Shown here piece by piece: positions 1-5,730 of a DNA stretch of 6,005 nucleotides. The first letter of the stretch is position 1, and the number at the start of each line of letters is the position of its first letter. A program made the translations under genes and the position numbers. Under the pieces are notes generated by a model. That model was not told the DNA's origin. It did no database searches and worked only from the letters and a program-made list of their open reading frames with translations. The DNA comes from an uncultured Roseburia sp. (GTDB lineage: Bacteria > Bacillota > Clostridia > Lachnospirales > Lachnospiraceae), in the NCBI GenBank assembly GCA_900539115.1, contig UQAQ01000065.1, positions 1 to 6,005 of the forward strand. The letters are read 5' to 3'.

Positions 1-276
1 ATCTCCTTCGAGGTGGACTATCGCCGCTTTGTCGTCGCGGACCGCAAGGCGGCCAAACGCACGGCTCAACAGCAGCGTATCATCGAACCGCTGCGGGTCT
101 GCAACGACCCCTCGATTGTGCGCGGGCACCAGCGCCAGCGTATCGTCTTCGCCCTCCCGAAGTTGACACTCGAGGAGGACAAGATTCTCCTGCTGGAGAT
201 CGCCGAGAAGGACGGAGCTCGCCATCAATGTCTCGAAATTTCGAGTAAAGAGTTGCTCGCGGCAAAGGCATTGTAA
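1..276 (+). CDS. traN: C-terminal fragment of probable conjugative-transposon TraN (DUF4138-like)
   Basis: The frame is open from base 1 with no start in view, so this is the last 91 codons of a longer gene, ending TAA at 274-276. The fragment reads as a beta-rich domain: a VDYRRFVVADRKAAKRTA segment, then a central IVFALPKLTL segment and an EKDGARHQ segment before a short tail. This order (aromatic/basic strand with KRTA, FALPKFT-like strand, ExxGxRH-like turn) fits my recollection of the C-terminus of Bacteroidetes TraN proteins. Those are periplasmic or outer-membrane-associated parts of the conjugative transfer apparatus of CTnDOT-like elements. Recognition is by pattern memory, not alignment. 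GC content is high (38 of the first 60 bases), unlike the operon on the right. A GTG at 13 could start a short ORF, but the upstream open frame makes that unlikely. The hairpin at 301-328 lies 24 bases past the stop. Confidence 0.6.
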   Translation: MSFEVDYRRFVVADRKAAKRTAQQQRIIEPLRVCNDPSIVRGHQRQRIVFALPKLTLEEDKILLLEIAEKDGARHQCLEISSKELLAAKAL

Positions 277-283
277 GGATGAA

Positions 284-388
284 TCATGTCAAGCCAAGAA
301 AAAGCCACTTCCCGAAAGAAGTGGCTTTATAGTTCCATATGGCGATCAAAACCTCGACTGCCATATTGGAAAAGCGCACTTTACCCAT
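284..388 (-). pseudogene. parE: Truncated parE toxin gene (only the N-terminus remains)
   Basis: On the minus strand an ATG at 388-386 overlaps the parD stop by 8 bases (ATGGGTAA), the usual coupled parD-parE arrangement. The first 20 codons (388-329) read MGKVRFSNMAVEVLIAIWNY, which closely matches the start of RelE/ParE-superfamily toxins (typically MGKVRF-x(5)-ED-L-x-x-IW-x-Y). Homology stops at 329, exactly where the hairpin at 301-328 begins. The frame continues through the hairpin for 14 unrelated codons to a TGA at 286-284. Intact ParE toxins are about 95-105 residues, so nearly all of the RNase-fold core and the C-terminal residues are missing. No continuation was seen in the other frames before traN. 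It is very unlikely to be an active toxin. The reading frame beyond 329 is probably meaningless. Confidence 0.75.
301..328. terminator. Rho-independent terminator, probably bidirectional, between convergent units
   Basis: Bases 301-311 (AAAGCCACTTC) pair perfectly with 318-328 (GAAGTGGCTTT), giving an 11-bp stem with a 6-base loop (312-317, CCGAAA). On the minus strand the stem runs into TTTTTCTT, a good U-tract, so it works best as the end of the parD/parE unit. On the plus strand it is followed by TTTATAGTT, a weaker tract, and it lies just after the traN stop at 276. Its position between converging genes fits a shared terminator. It also marks the point where parE homology is lost. Confidence 0.8.
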
Positions 389-626
389 TGCGACGTTTGG
401 ATTTCAGGGTTTTCAAGTGTTGCTCCGGATCAAAGTCCACGGCCTCCCCGCTTTTTTCTCCGGCACGAATGGCGGCTTTAAGCTCTACCAGGCGGCTTTC
501 GTTCTCTTCCAATAAACGGAGCCCCGCCCGAATGACTTCACTGGCATTGTTATACCTTCCTTCCGCAATCTTGGCCCGGATAAACTCTTCGAAATATCCA
601 CCCAATGCTACCGATGTTGTCTTCAT
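381..626 (-). CDS. parD: ParD-family (CC2985-type) type II antitoxin
   Basis: An 81-residue protein with the classic ParD layout. Residues 3-42 form a ribbon-helix-helix DNA-binding domain: a short TSVALG strand, helix FEEFIRAKIAEGRY, then the hallmark NASEVIRAGLRLLEE. A charged, probably flexible C-terminus follows (about 43-81, with DFDPEQHLKTLK), the part that normally wraps the ParE toxin. In the family, the antitoxin dimer binds its own promoter and neutralises ParE, which targets DNA gyrase. Here the promoter and a perfect palindrome lie 18-48 bases upstream of the start, supporting autoregulation. The stop overlaps the start of a truncated parE, so no functional cognate toxin is encoded here. 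It may persist as an orphan repressor/antitoxin, or protect the cell from a related ParE elsewhere. The ATG at 626 is chosen because it begins the family-typical N-terminus and sits just below the promoter. Confidence 0.9.
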   Translation of the reverse strand: MKTTSVALGGYFEEFIRAKIAEGRYNNASEVIRAGLRLLEENESRLVELKAAIRAGEKSGEAVDFDPEQHLKTLKSKRRNG

Positions 627-643
627 AATAGGGTTCTTTTCTG

Positions 644-674
644 CAAAGTTACCAATATTTGGTAATATTACAAA
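644..674 (-). promoter_or_regulatory. Bacteroidetes-type promoter of parD
   Basis: Read on the minus strand, TTTG (674-671) is followed by exactly 19 bases and then TAACTTTG (651-644). This matches the Bacteroidetes primary-sigma consensus (-33 TTTG, 19-21 bases, -7 TAnnTTTG) with no mismatch. Transcription should start near 637-640, giving a leader of only about a dozen bases before the parD ATG at 626. No strong Shine-Dalgarno is present, as is common in this phylum. Confidence 0.8.
649..665. promoter_or_regulatory. Palindromic operator inside the parD promoter
   Basis: TTACCAA (649-655), a TAT spacer, then TTGGTAA (659-665) forms a perfect 7-3-7 inverted repeat. It overlaps the -7 element by three bases and fills much of the spacer between the two promoter elements. 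A partial third copy follows (GGTAATATTAC, 661-671). Binding of the ParD ribbon-helix-helix dimer here would block RNA polymerase, the usual autoregulation in parDE modules. The assignment to ParD is inferred from position and symmetry. Confidence 0.65.
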
Positions 675-695
675 TTTTATCCGCCGATGCGAAAC

Positions 696-1040
696 TCAAT
701 CCAGCTTCCAGCCCAGCGCCTTGAACGCTGCGACATAAGTCAGAGGCAGCTTCTCCCGGCGTTTCAGACGCTCCTGCACCCGCTGGCGAAGGTGTGTGGC
801 TTCATCTTTCACAGCACCAAGAAATTCGGGTGTAAGAGCATTCCGGCTGCTGAAACAAGCCAGAAAAACAACATCTCCGACCCGTTCTACAACACCCATG
901 TTATCCAGTCTCCGGCGTCCGTCCGGATCCGGATTCGCTACGAACCAACCGACATGTTCGTTTTCAAACACTACGCTCTCTTCGGTCTGGACGACACAAT
1001 CGTCCCGATCCGGAGCATAATTCCATACTTTTATCTTCAT
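696..1040 (-). CDS. Unrecognised 114-residue cytoplasmic protein
   Basis: I do not recognise this protein. From the ATG at 1040 it begins MKIKVWNYAPDRDDCVV and ends in a basic helical segment (about residues 80-114, LRQRVQERLKRREKLPLTY then FKALGWKLD). The middle contains FENEHVGWFVANPDPDGRRRLDNMG and a hydrophobic VVFLACF strand. It has no signal peptide or membrane segment, so it is probably a small soluble alpha/beta protein. A TTG at 1052 extends the frame by four codons, but the ATG is preferred. The plus strand is also open here, which is common in GC-rich DNA. The minus-strand reading gives a better balanced protein and matches the orientation of parD. Its stop lies 22 bases upstream of the parD promoter, so parD is transcribed separately or additionally. 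GC content matches traN, suggesting it belongs to the host element rather than to the restriction cassette. Confidence 0.6.
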   Translation of the reverse strand: MKIKVWNYAPDRDDCVVQTEESVVFENEHVGWFVANPDPDGRRRLDNMGVVERVGDVVFLACFSSRNALTPEFLGAVKDEATHLRQRVQERLKRREKLPLTYVAAFKALGWKLD

Positions 1041-1109
1041 TACGGCATGCAACTTTCTGAATATTTGACATCTACACGCAGTCCTAATACAAAAAGGATT
1101 TAAATACCA

Positions 1110-1274
1110 ATGACAATAATAAACACAGAATCTTTTATTTGTTTGAGACCATTTGTAAAAGCATTTGCTACCAATCAGTTCTCAATATTGGACAAATTTA
1201 TGGGAAATGAGCAGGAAAGAAATCTTCAAGCTTTTATCTTTTTATCGCATAAAATTTTATATCTTCGTGAATAA
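1110..1274 (+). CDS. Possible small ORF (54 aa), unknown
   Basis: An ATG at 1110 opens a frame of 54 codons to a TAA at 1272-1274, starting MTIINTESFICLRPFVKAFA and ending LYLRE. AAAAAGGA (1091-1098) lies about 12 bases upstream and could act as a ribosome-binding site. The product would be mixed hydrophobic/charged without a clear membrane helix. It sits in the same orientation as the regulator gene and ends 15 bases before that gene's first possible start. I recognise no homologue. It overlaps the AT-rich half-site cluster, so it may be a leader ORF, a real small gene, a gene remnant or chance. Confidence 0.3.
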   Translation: MTIINTESFICLRPFVKAFATNQFSILDKFMGNEQERNLQAFIFLSHKILYLRE

Positions 1275-1276
1275 AA
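1232..1276. promoter_or_regulatory. Cluster of TTTTAT/ATAAAA half-sites, candidate operator of the Xre regulator
   Basis: Five exact copies of one hexamer occur in 45 bases: TTTTAT at 1232-1237, 1240-1245 and 1255-1260, and its complement ATAAAA at 1249-1254 and 1271-1276. They form a perfect 6-3-6 inverted repeat (1240-1254), an uninterrupted 12-base palindrome (1249-1260) and a wider pair with a 10-base gap (1255-1276). A sixth copy is at 1133-1138. A weak -7-like element, TATCTTCG (1260-1267), lies within the cluster. The position 14 bases before the regulator gene fits autoregulation. AT-rich sequence can give such repeats by chance. Confidence 0.35.
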
Positions 1277-1289
1277 CTGATGCAGTATA

Positions 1290-1493
1290 ATGGATAAACC
1301 CATGAACCGAATCAAAGAGGTGCTTGAAGAGAAAGGCATCAAACAGACCTGGTTGGCAGAGAAGCTTGGAAAAAGTTTCTGTATTGTCAATTCCTACGTC
1401 TGTAATCGACGGCAGCCAAGTTTAGAAGTACTGTTTGAGATTGCCCAAATACTTCAAGTTGATCCCAAAGAATTAATAAAAAGTACAAAATAG
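1290..1493 (+). CDS. Xre/Cro-C1 family transcriptional regulator, putative R-M controller
   Basis: A 67-residue protein that is essentially one HTH_3 (Cro/C1-type) domain. Helix 1 covers residues 6-15 (NRIKEVLEEK). The helix-turn-helix spans about 19-45, with KQTWLAEKLGKS, the recognition helix around FCIVNSYVCNRRQPS, then LEVLFEIAQILQVDPKELI. No effector-binding domain is present. ATG codons at 1290 and 1302 (MNRIKEV) are both possible. Relatives I recall usually begin at MNRIK, and GGATAA lies at a suitable distance before 1302, so the true product may be 63 residues. The gene ends 5 bases before the methyltransferase fusion gene. Short Xre proteins in this position commonly act as controller proteins that time expression of restriction and methylation. 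Two cysteines (in FCIVNSYVCN) in the recognition region are unusual but unexplained. Confidence 0.85.
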   Translation: MDKPMNRIKEVLEEKGIKQTWLAEKLGKSFCIVNSYVCNRRQPSLEVLFEIAQILQVDPKELIKSTK

Positions 1494-1498
1494 CATAT

Positions 1499-3733
1499 AT
1501 GGAACTCCAGATTAACGGCAACAAAATATTTGCTCCTCTGAAAAATAAAGAATTGGTTCTAACGCCAGAAGAGAGAGTTCGTCAGGAATACATCTGCCGG
1601 CTAGTGAATGTCTACGGGTACTCGCTTGAGCAGATGGCTCAAGAGGTTCCGGTAAGTAATTCGCATCGCGGCCAAGGTAAAGCGCGAGCAGATATTGTGA
1701 TATGGAGATCAGAATCAGACAAAAAAGAGGATGTATCTGCCATAATTGTTGTAGAATGCAAAGCTGAATATGTTACAATTCAAGAAGAAGATTATTACCA
1801 GGGATCTAATTATGCATCTTGGGCCGGAGCGGATTTCTTCGTTACCACAAACCTGAAGGAGACTCGCATATTCAAGGTCGTTAAGGGAAAAATTCCCAAA
1901 CGACTTGAAGAAATCGTTGATATACCCAAGGCTGAGGATCTTACCAATGCAAAAAAAATCAAGGAATTATTAAGTCAGACCAAAGCGTTTACGCGAGATG
2001 AATTCAGTAGATTGCTTTTCAAATGCCATAACATCATACGCAATAACGACAAGCTGTCTCCTGAAGCAGCCTTTGATGAAATCAGTAAGGTACTTTTCAT
2101 TAAGATCCGATATGAACGAGATAATACCGGCACGCAGATCTTCTCAAAGGATGAGTTTAAGAAACTACGGGAAGCCTATGACAAAACAAAATCAAAACTA
2201 AGCCTGCCCTTTTATCAGCAATTATTCGAGCGCACAAAAGAGGATTATGCAAAAGATGGTTTATTCGATACCAATGATACAATAAAGATTAAGGAGGCAA
2301 GTTTCGAGGCCATAGTCAAAGAACTCGAGGTGTATAATCTCTCCCGCACGGCAGATGATGTGAAAGGTATTGCCTTCGAAAAATTTTTAGGTAAAACTTT
2401 CCGCGGTGAACTCGGCCAGTTCTTTACGCCCCGTAAAATAGTTGATTTTATGGTGGAGCTACTTGACCCTGAAGAGGGCGAAATCATTTGTGACCCCTGT
2501 TGTGGTAGTGGCGGCTTCTTGATCAAGGCATTCGAATATGTGCGTGAGAAAATTGAAAGTGACATACAAAAGGTTAAGGAGCACATCAAGGCTGAACTTT
2601 TCGATGAACACTATGAAACGTTGCCTGAAAAACAGAAGTCAGTTATTGATGAACAGTTCAATGCCTATCTTGCTGCACTCAACACTGAGCTCAACACCGG
2701 AAATCCAAACAGCCGATTGCAGAATCTGTCCAGTAACTGCATCTATGGTACGGACGCCAATCCTCGTATGGCGCGAACCGCAAAGATGAATATGATTATG
2801 CACGGAGATGGACACGGAGGCGTTCATCACCACGACGGATTGTTAAATGTCAACGGCGTTTTTGAAAATCGGTTCGATGTGATTCTAACCAATCCGCCAT
2901 TCGGTTCTCGCGTAGAAAAATCGCTGAAAATAACAGAAGCCGATGTGGAAACCGATGCGCAGAAGATTGCCGCATACGAGAAGAAATATGGCAAAGAGGT
3001 ATATCAACAAGCCTTGAGTCAGATCAATGACCATATCGGAGGCTCTGTACTGGATTTATATACGGTCGGGAAACTTAGTGGTTTGACTGAAGTGCTGTTT
3101 ATCGAACGGTGCATCCGCTTGCTCAAACCGGGCGGGCGCTTGGGTATTGTATTGCCGGAAGGAGTTCTCAATAATACCAATTTGCAAACTGTACGCGAAC
3201 TGTTCGAAGGAATGGCCAAAATTATCTTGATCACCTCTATTCCCCAAGACGTATTCATGGCCTCGGGGGCTACGGTAAAACCAAGCCTGTTGTTCTTCAA
3301 GAAGTTCACGGCAGAGGAACAAGCCCAGTTCAATGCGATTAAACAGGCGGCGACTGAAGAGGTAGAAGCCAAGTATCAATCACAACTCGATGAGATTGAT
3401 TCATTCCTGGCAGAACGGGGAAATCCTGCCGAAGAAAAGAAAGTAAAGCGAGCTGAAAGACGCGCGTTAGAAACGAAGATTGCAGCCGAAATATGGGCGA
3501 TTGTTAAAGAAAAATTTGACTATACCATTCCCATTGCCCAAGTTGAAAAAGCCGGCATTACGACAACCGGCGCCGAATGCGAGAATCAGTTAATTGATTT
3601 GCTCAAAGAGTATACGCCTTATCGTAAGGAGCATCATTTGTGGACCTCAAATGAGTTAAAATTCCATTATGAGATAGTTGATAATAAAGTCATTCGGACC
3701 GATCAGGATGGCAAAACGAAGGAGTTATGTTAA
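1499..3733 (+). CDS. hsdM: Restriction-modification fusion: HsdR-type nuclease domain plus N6-adenine methyltransferase
   Basis: A 744-residue protein with two modules. Residues about 20-145 look like the type I R-subunit N-terminal (HSDR_N) nuclease fold. They show a conserved Glu (E30 in VRQEYICRLV), D65 in ARADIVIW, the E86-C87-K88 catalytic pair in IIVVECKAE, and a QxxxY motif (Q101-Y105). All expected PD-(D/E)xK residues are therefore present. Residues about 150-600 form an HsdM-like gamma-class methyltransferase: GQFFTPRKIVDFM (306-318), the SAM-binding motif I DPCCGSGGF (332-340), GTDANPRMARTAKMNMIMHG (417-436) and catalytic motif IV NPPF (465-468). Residues about 603-670 are charged and helical, probably a coiled coil contacting the S subunit. 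There is no SF2 helicase/translocase. The stop overlaps the hsdS start by 7 bases, implying translational coupling. The role inferred is adenine methylation plus cleavage directed by the neighbouring S subunit, as in BcgI-type enzymes. Alternatively it acts only as the M subunit of a type I system whose hsdR lies elsewhere. Confidence 0.9.
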   Translation: MELQINGNKIFAPLKNKELVLTPEERVRQEYICRLVNVYGYSLEQMAQEVPVSNSHRGQGKARADIVIWRSESDKKEDVSAIIVVECKAEYVTIQEEDYYQGSNYASWAGADFFVTTNLKETRIFKVVKGKIPKRLEEIVDIPKAEDLTNAKKIKELLSQTKAFTRDEFSRLLFKCHNIIRNNDKLSPEAAFDEISKVLFIKIRYERDNTGTQIFSKDEFKKLREAYDKTKSKLSLPFYQQLFERTKEDYAKDGLFDTNDTIKIKEASFEAIVKELEVYNLSRTADDVKGIAFEKFLGKTFRGELGQFFTPRKIVDFMVELLDPEEGEIICDPCCGSGGFLIKAFEYVREKIESDIQKVKEHIKAELFDEHYETLPEKQKSVIDEQFNAYLAALNTELNTGNPNSRLQNLSSNCIYGTDANPRMARTAKMNMIMHGDGHGGVHHHDGLLNVNGVFENRFDVILTNPPFGSRVEKSLKITEADVETDAQKIAAYEKKYGKEVYQQALSQINDHIGGSVLDLYTVGKLSGLTEVLFIERCIRLLKPGGRLGIVLPEGVLNNTNLQTVRELFEGMAKIILITSIPQDVFMASGATVKPSLLFFKKFTAEEQAQFNAIKQAATEEVEAKYQSQLDEIDSFLAERGNPAEEKKVKRAERRALETKIAAEIWAIVKEKFDYTIPIAQVEKAGITTTGAECENQLIDLLKEYTPYRKEHHLWTSNELKFHYEIVDNKVIRTDQDGKTKELC

Positions 3734-5103
3734 AGAGTAAAAGCACATACAAGTATTTGGATTTTGTAAAGTTCTCGCAGCTTTACAACTGGAGTGTGCA
3801 GTATCTGAATGACTCCAAAATCCGATTCACGACCAAATATCCGCTGGTTCAAATCAAAGAATTCCTTACCCGCAACAAAACCGCGATAGAAATACAAGAT
3901 GATGTATATTATAAGCGAGCAACTATTAAAGTCCGTAACGGTGGAATCTTTCTGCGAGATACCGTTATAGGAAGTAAAATTGGCACTAAGAATCAATTTG
4001 TGATTTCTAAAGGACAATTCCTTTTATCCAAAATAGATGCTCGTAACGGTGCATTTGGCGTTGTCCCGGATGTGTTGGATGGTGGTGTTATAACCGGCAA
4101 CTTCTGGACTTTTGATGTGGATTATTCAAAGGTCAACCCTCATTATTTAGCATTACTAACTACGACAAATCAGTTTATTGAATTCTGCGAACAGGCAAGT
4201 AATGGTACGACCAATCGCCACTATTTACAAGAGCCTCTGTTTTTAGATATAAAGGTCCCTCTTCCTTCATTAGCAGAACAAAATAAGTTGGTGGAGGAAT
4301 ATACTTCTAAAATCAATGAATATAATACATTATTAGCGCACATACTTGAATTAGATCAGAAGTTTACTATGGAACTTGCTAATTTATTGAAGCAAAATAC
4401 CATTGTAAGCAAGTCTAAAAAAAATAGATTAGGTCTATTATATGAAGCTCGCTTTTCAGAGTTATCATCTTGGAGTGTAGATTCGTTGTTAAGATCTCAA
4501 GATTCTCCATATGCTACAAGTGGATACAAACAAGTACGTCTCCAAGAAGTAGCAGATATCAACCCTCGAACAGATATGTCTATGATTGAGGGCAACGAAT
4601 ATGTGTCATTTATTCCAATGGAGGATATATCTGATATATATGGAGAATGGATCGGTGAAAAAATTATTAAGAAAGAGGAAATCAAAGGGTATACAAAGTT
4701 TCAGGATGGAGATTTACTTTGGGCCAGGATTACACCATGTATGCAAAATGGTAAATCTGCTATTGTAAAAAATCTTGAAAATAATCGAGGATGTGGATCT
4801 ACTGAATTTCATATTGTAAGGGTATATGCAAATTCTATCATCCCAGAATATTTGCATGTATTACTTCGGCAAGATGAATTATTAAAAGATGCCCAGCGAT
4901 ATTTTACAGGAAGTGCTGGGCAACAAAGAGTACCTTCCTCATACTTGTCCAATTTGGTAATTCCAGTTCCTCCAATTTCGGTGCAAGAGCAAATTATCAA
5001 CTGTTACAACCAGTTTATTGATAACAAAAGGACTTATAAAGATAAGGCTAGCCATGTAATGGAAAATGCTAAAAGTTCTTTTGAAACCCAAATATTTGAG
5101 TAA
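3727..5103 (+). CDS. hsdS: Type I-like restriction-modification specificity subunit (HsdS), two TRDs
   Basis: A 458-residue protein with the full two-half architecture of specificity subunits. TRD1 covers about residues 10-180, with the typical GQFLLSKIDARNGAFGVVP and ITGNFWTFDVD segments. A central conserved helix begins at VPLPSLAEQNKLVEEY (177-192) and runs to about 235. TRD2 covers about 240-418, with GDLLWARITPCMQNGKSAIV and GSAGQQRVPSSYLSNLVIPVP. A second conserved helix (PPISVQEQIINCYNQF onwards) closes the protein. The two halves repeat each other: FSQLYNWSVQYL near the start matches FSELSSWSVDSLL at 243-255, and the P-x-x-x-x-EQ helix starts recur. The protein would dimerise the R-M subunits on a bipartite asymmetric DNA target, each TRD reading one half. 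GC content falls markedly in TRD2, suggesting it was acquired by domain exchange. It starts inside the end of the upstream gene (ATG at 3727) and ends 3 bases before the next. Confidence 0.93.
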   Translation: MLKSKSTYKYLDFVKFSQLYNWSVQYLNDSKIRFTTKYPLVQIKEFLTRNKTAIEIQDDVYYKRATIKVRNGGIFLRDTVIGSKIGTKNQFVISKGQFLLSKIDARNGAFGVVPDVLDGGVITGNFWTFDVDYSKVNPHYLALLTTTNQFIEFCEQASNGTTNRHYLQEPLFLDIKVPLPSLAEQNKLVEEYTSKINEYNTLLAHILELDQKFTMELANLLKQNTIVSKSKKNRLGLLYEARFSELSSWSVDSLLRSQDSPYATSGYKQVRLQEVADINPRTDMSMIEGNEYVSFIPMEDISDIYGEWIGEKIIKKEEIKGYTKFQDGDLLWARITPCMQNGKSAIVKNLENNRGCGSTEFHIVRVYANSIIPEYLHVLLRQDELLKDAQRYFTGSAGQQRVPSSYLSNLVIPVPPISVQEQIINCYNQFIDNKRTYKDKASHVMENAKSSFETQIFE

Positions 5104-5106
5104 AAT

Positions 5107-5700
5107 ATGGAAGATATAACTATACAGGATCTGATAGCAGAGCAAAGGCGCAGAATTTCGACTTTGCAATACCATGATACTATGTTGCCATATTATGACT
5201 ATCCGGATATGGATTCCTATTATAACTGGCTTGAAAAAGCCAAAAGATTCATAGAAATTCATTATCCGGATGATAAACACATTGCAGACTTTGAACGACT
5301 AAGTGATCAACGTATCTGGCTTGATCAACAAAAGCAGTTATTGGCAATTCTGGAGGCATTTGCTGTATTACCGATTGCAATTCCTCGGATTAAACCTTCG
5401 CCCAAAAAGCAAGACCAAGAACGAGGCCCAATCCATATTACAACAAATATTAATAATTCTAATAGTCAAACGCAAAATCAGCAACAAACTCTTGCTGTAG
5501 AATTGTTCCTTGAAGCTATTAAAGACGATCTTACGGGACGTCAAATCAAAGAATTGAAAACCGTGGTAGCCGAAGCGGGCAACGATCTGCAGAAAGCTCG
5601 TCCGGGAATTATTGAAAAGTTGAAATCATTCGGAGCAGATGTAGCATCGAATATCGTTGCAAACCTGTTGACGAATCCCGCAATTTGGGGTGGATTGTAA
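5107..5700 (+). CDS. 197-residue protein of unknown function with N/Q-rich linker and conserved-looking C-terminal helical domain
   Basis: I cannot name a function. Residues 1-95 are helical and aromatic-rich (YYDYPDMDSYYNWLEKAKRFIEIHYPDD, shown here in part as YPDMDSYYNWLEKAKRF), followed by a helix rich in Q and L and a Pro-containing turn. Residues about 96-128 form a Lys/Pro then Asn/Gln/Ser-rich linker (IHITTNINNSNSQTQNQQQ). Residues about 129-197 form a compact helical domain: LFLEAIKDDLTGRQIKELK, a stretch rich in acidic residues, then KLKSFGADVASNIVANLLTN and a final PAIWGGL. I recall very similar C-terminal domains in other uncharacterised Bacteroidetes proteins near defence genes, attached to different N-termini, but this is memory only. 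No signal peptide or clear membrane helix is seen. The gene starts 3 bases after hsdS and should be co-translated with it, suggesting a partner, inhibitor or adaptor of the R-M complex. The 3' half has higher GC than the 5' half. Confidence 0.8.
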   Translation: MEDITIQDLIAEQRRRISTLQYHDTMLPYYDYPDMDSYYNWLEKAKRFIEIHYPDDKHIADFERLSDQRIWLDQQKQLLAILEAFAVLPIAIPRIKPSPKKQDQERGPIHITTNINNSNSQTQNQQQTLAVELFLEAIKDDLTGRQIKELKTVVAEAGNDLQKARPGIIEKLKSFGADVASNIVANLLTNPAIWGGL

Positions 5701-5730
5701 GCAATTAACCTACATAAAACGATAGTTATT

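Noticed and set aside
334..341. CCATATGG palindrome in the parE remnant
   Set aside because: It lies within codons of the recognisable ParE N-terminus and is too short to claim as a regulatory site.
286..738. A 150-codon plus-strand frame across parD
   Set aside because: It runs antisense through the well-recognised ParD protein, its promoter and the terminator hairpin, and its Ser/Arg-rich product looks like the shadow of a GC-rich gene.
687..1103. A 138-codon plus-strand frame opposite the 114-residue gene, with a second shorter one at 796-1020
   Set aside because: The two frames compete with each other, and their products are Ser/Thr/Pro-rich and unlike a folded protein. The minus-strand reading is better balanced.
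3019..3379. Minus-strand frames of about 107-117 codons inside the methyltransferase gene
   Set aside because: They lie antisense to a protein with clear conserved motifs on the plus strand and have no recognisable features.
1499..3733. A complete type I R-M system with its own HsdR
   Set aside because: Only the HsdR-type nuclease domain is present, fused to the methyltransferase. No helicase motifs or separate hsdR gene occur in the window.
3727..5103. Phase-variable hsdS inversion locus
   Set aside because: Only one hsdS copy is present, and no long inverted repeat or recombinase gene was seen. A partner copy outside the window cannot be excluded.
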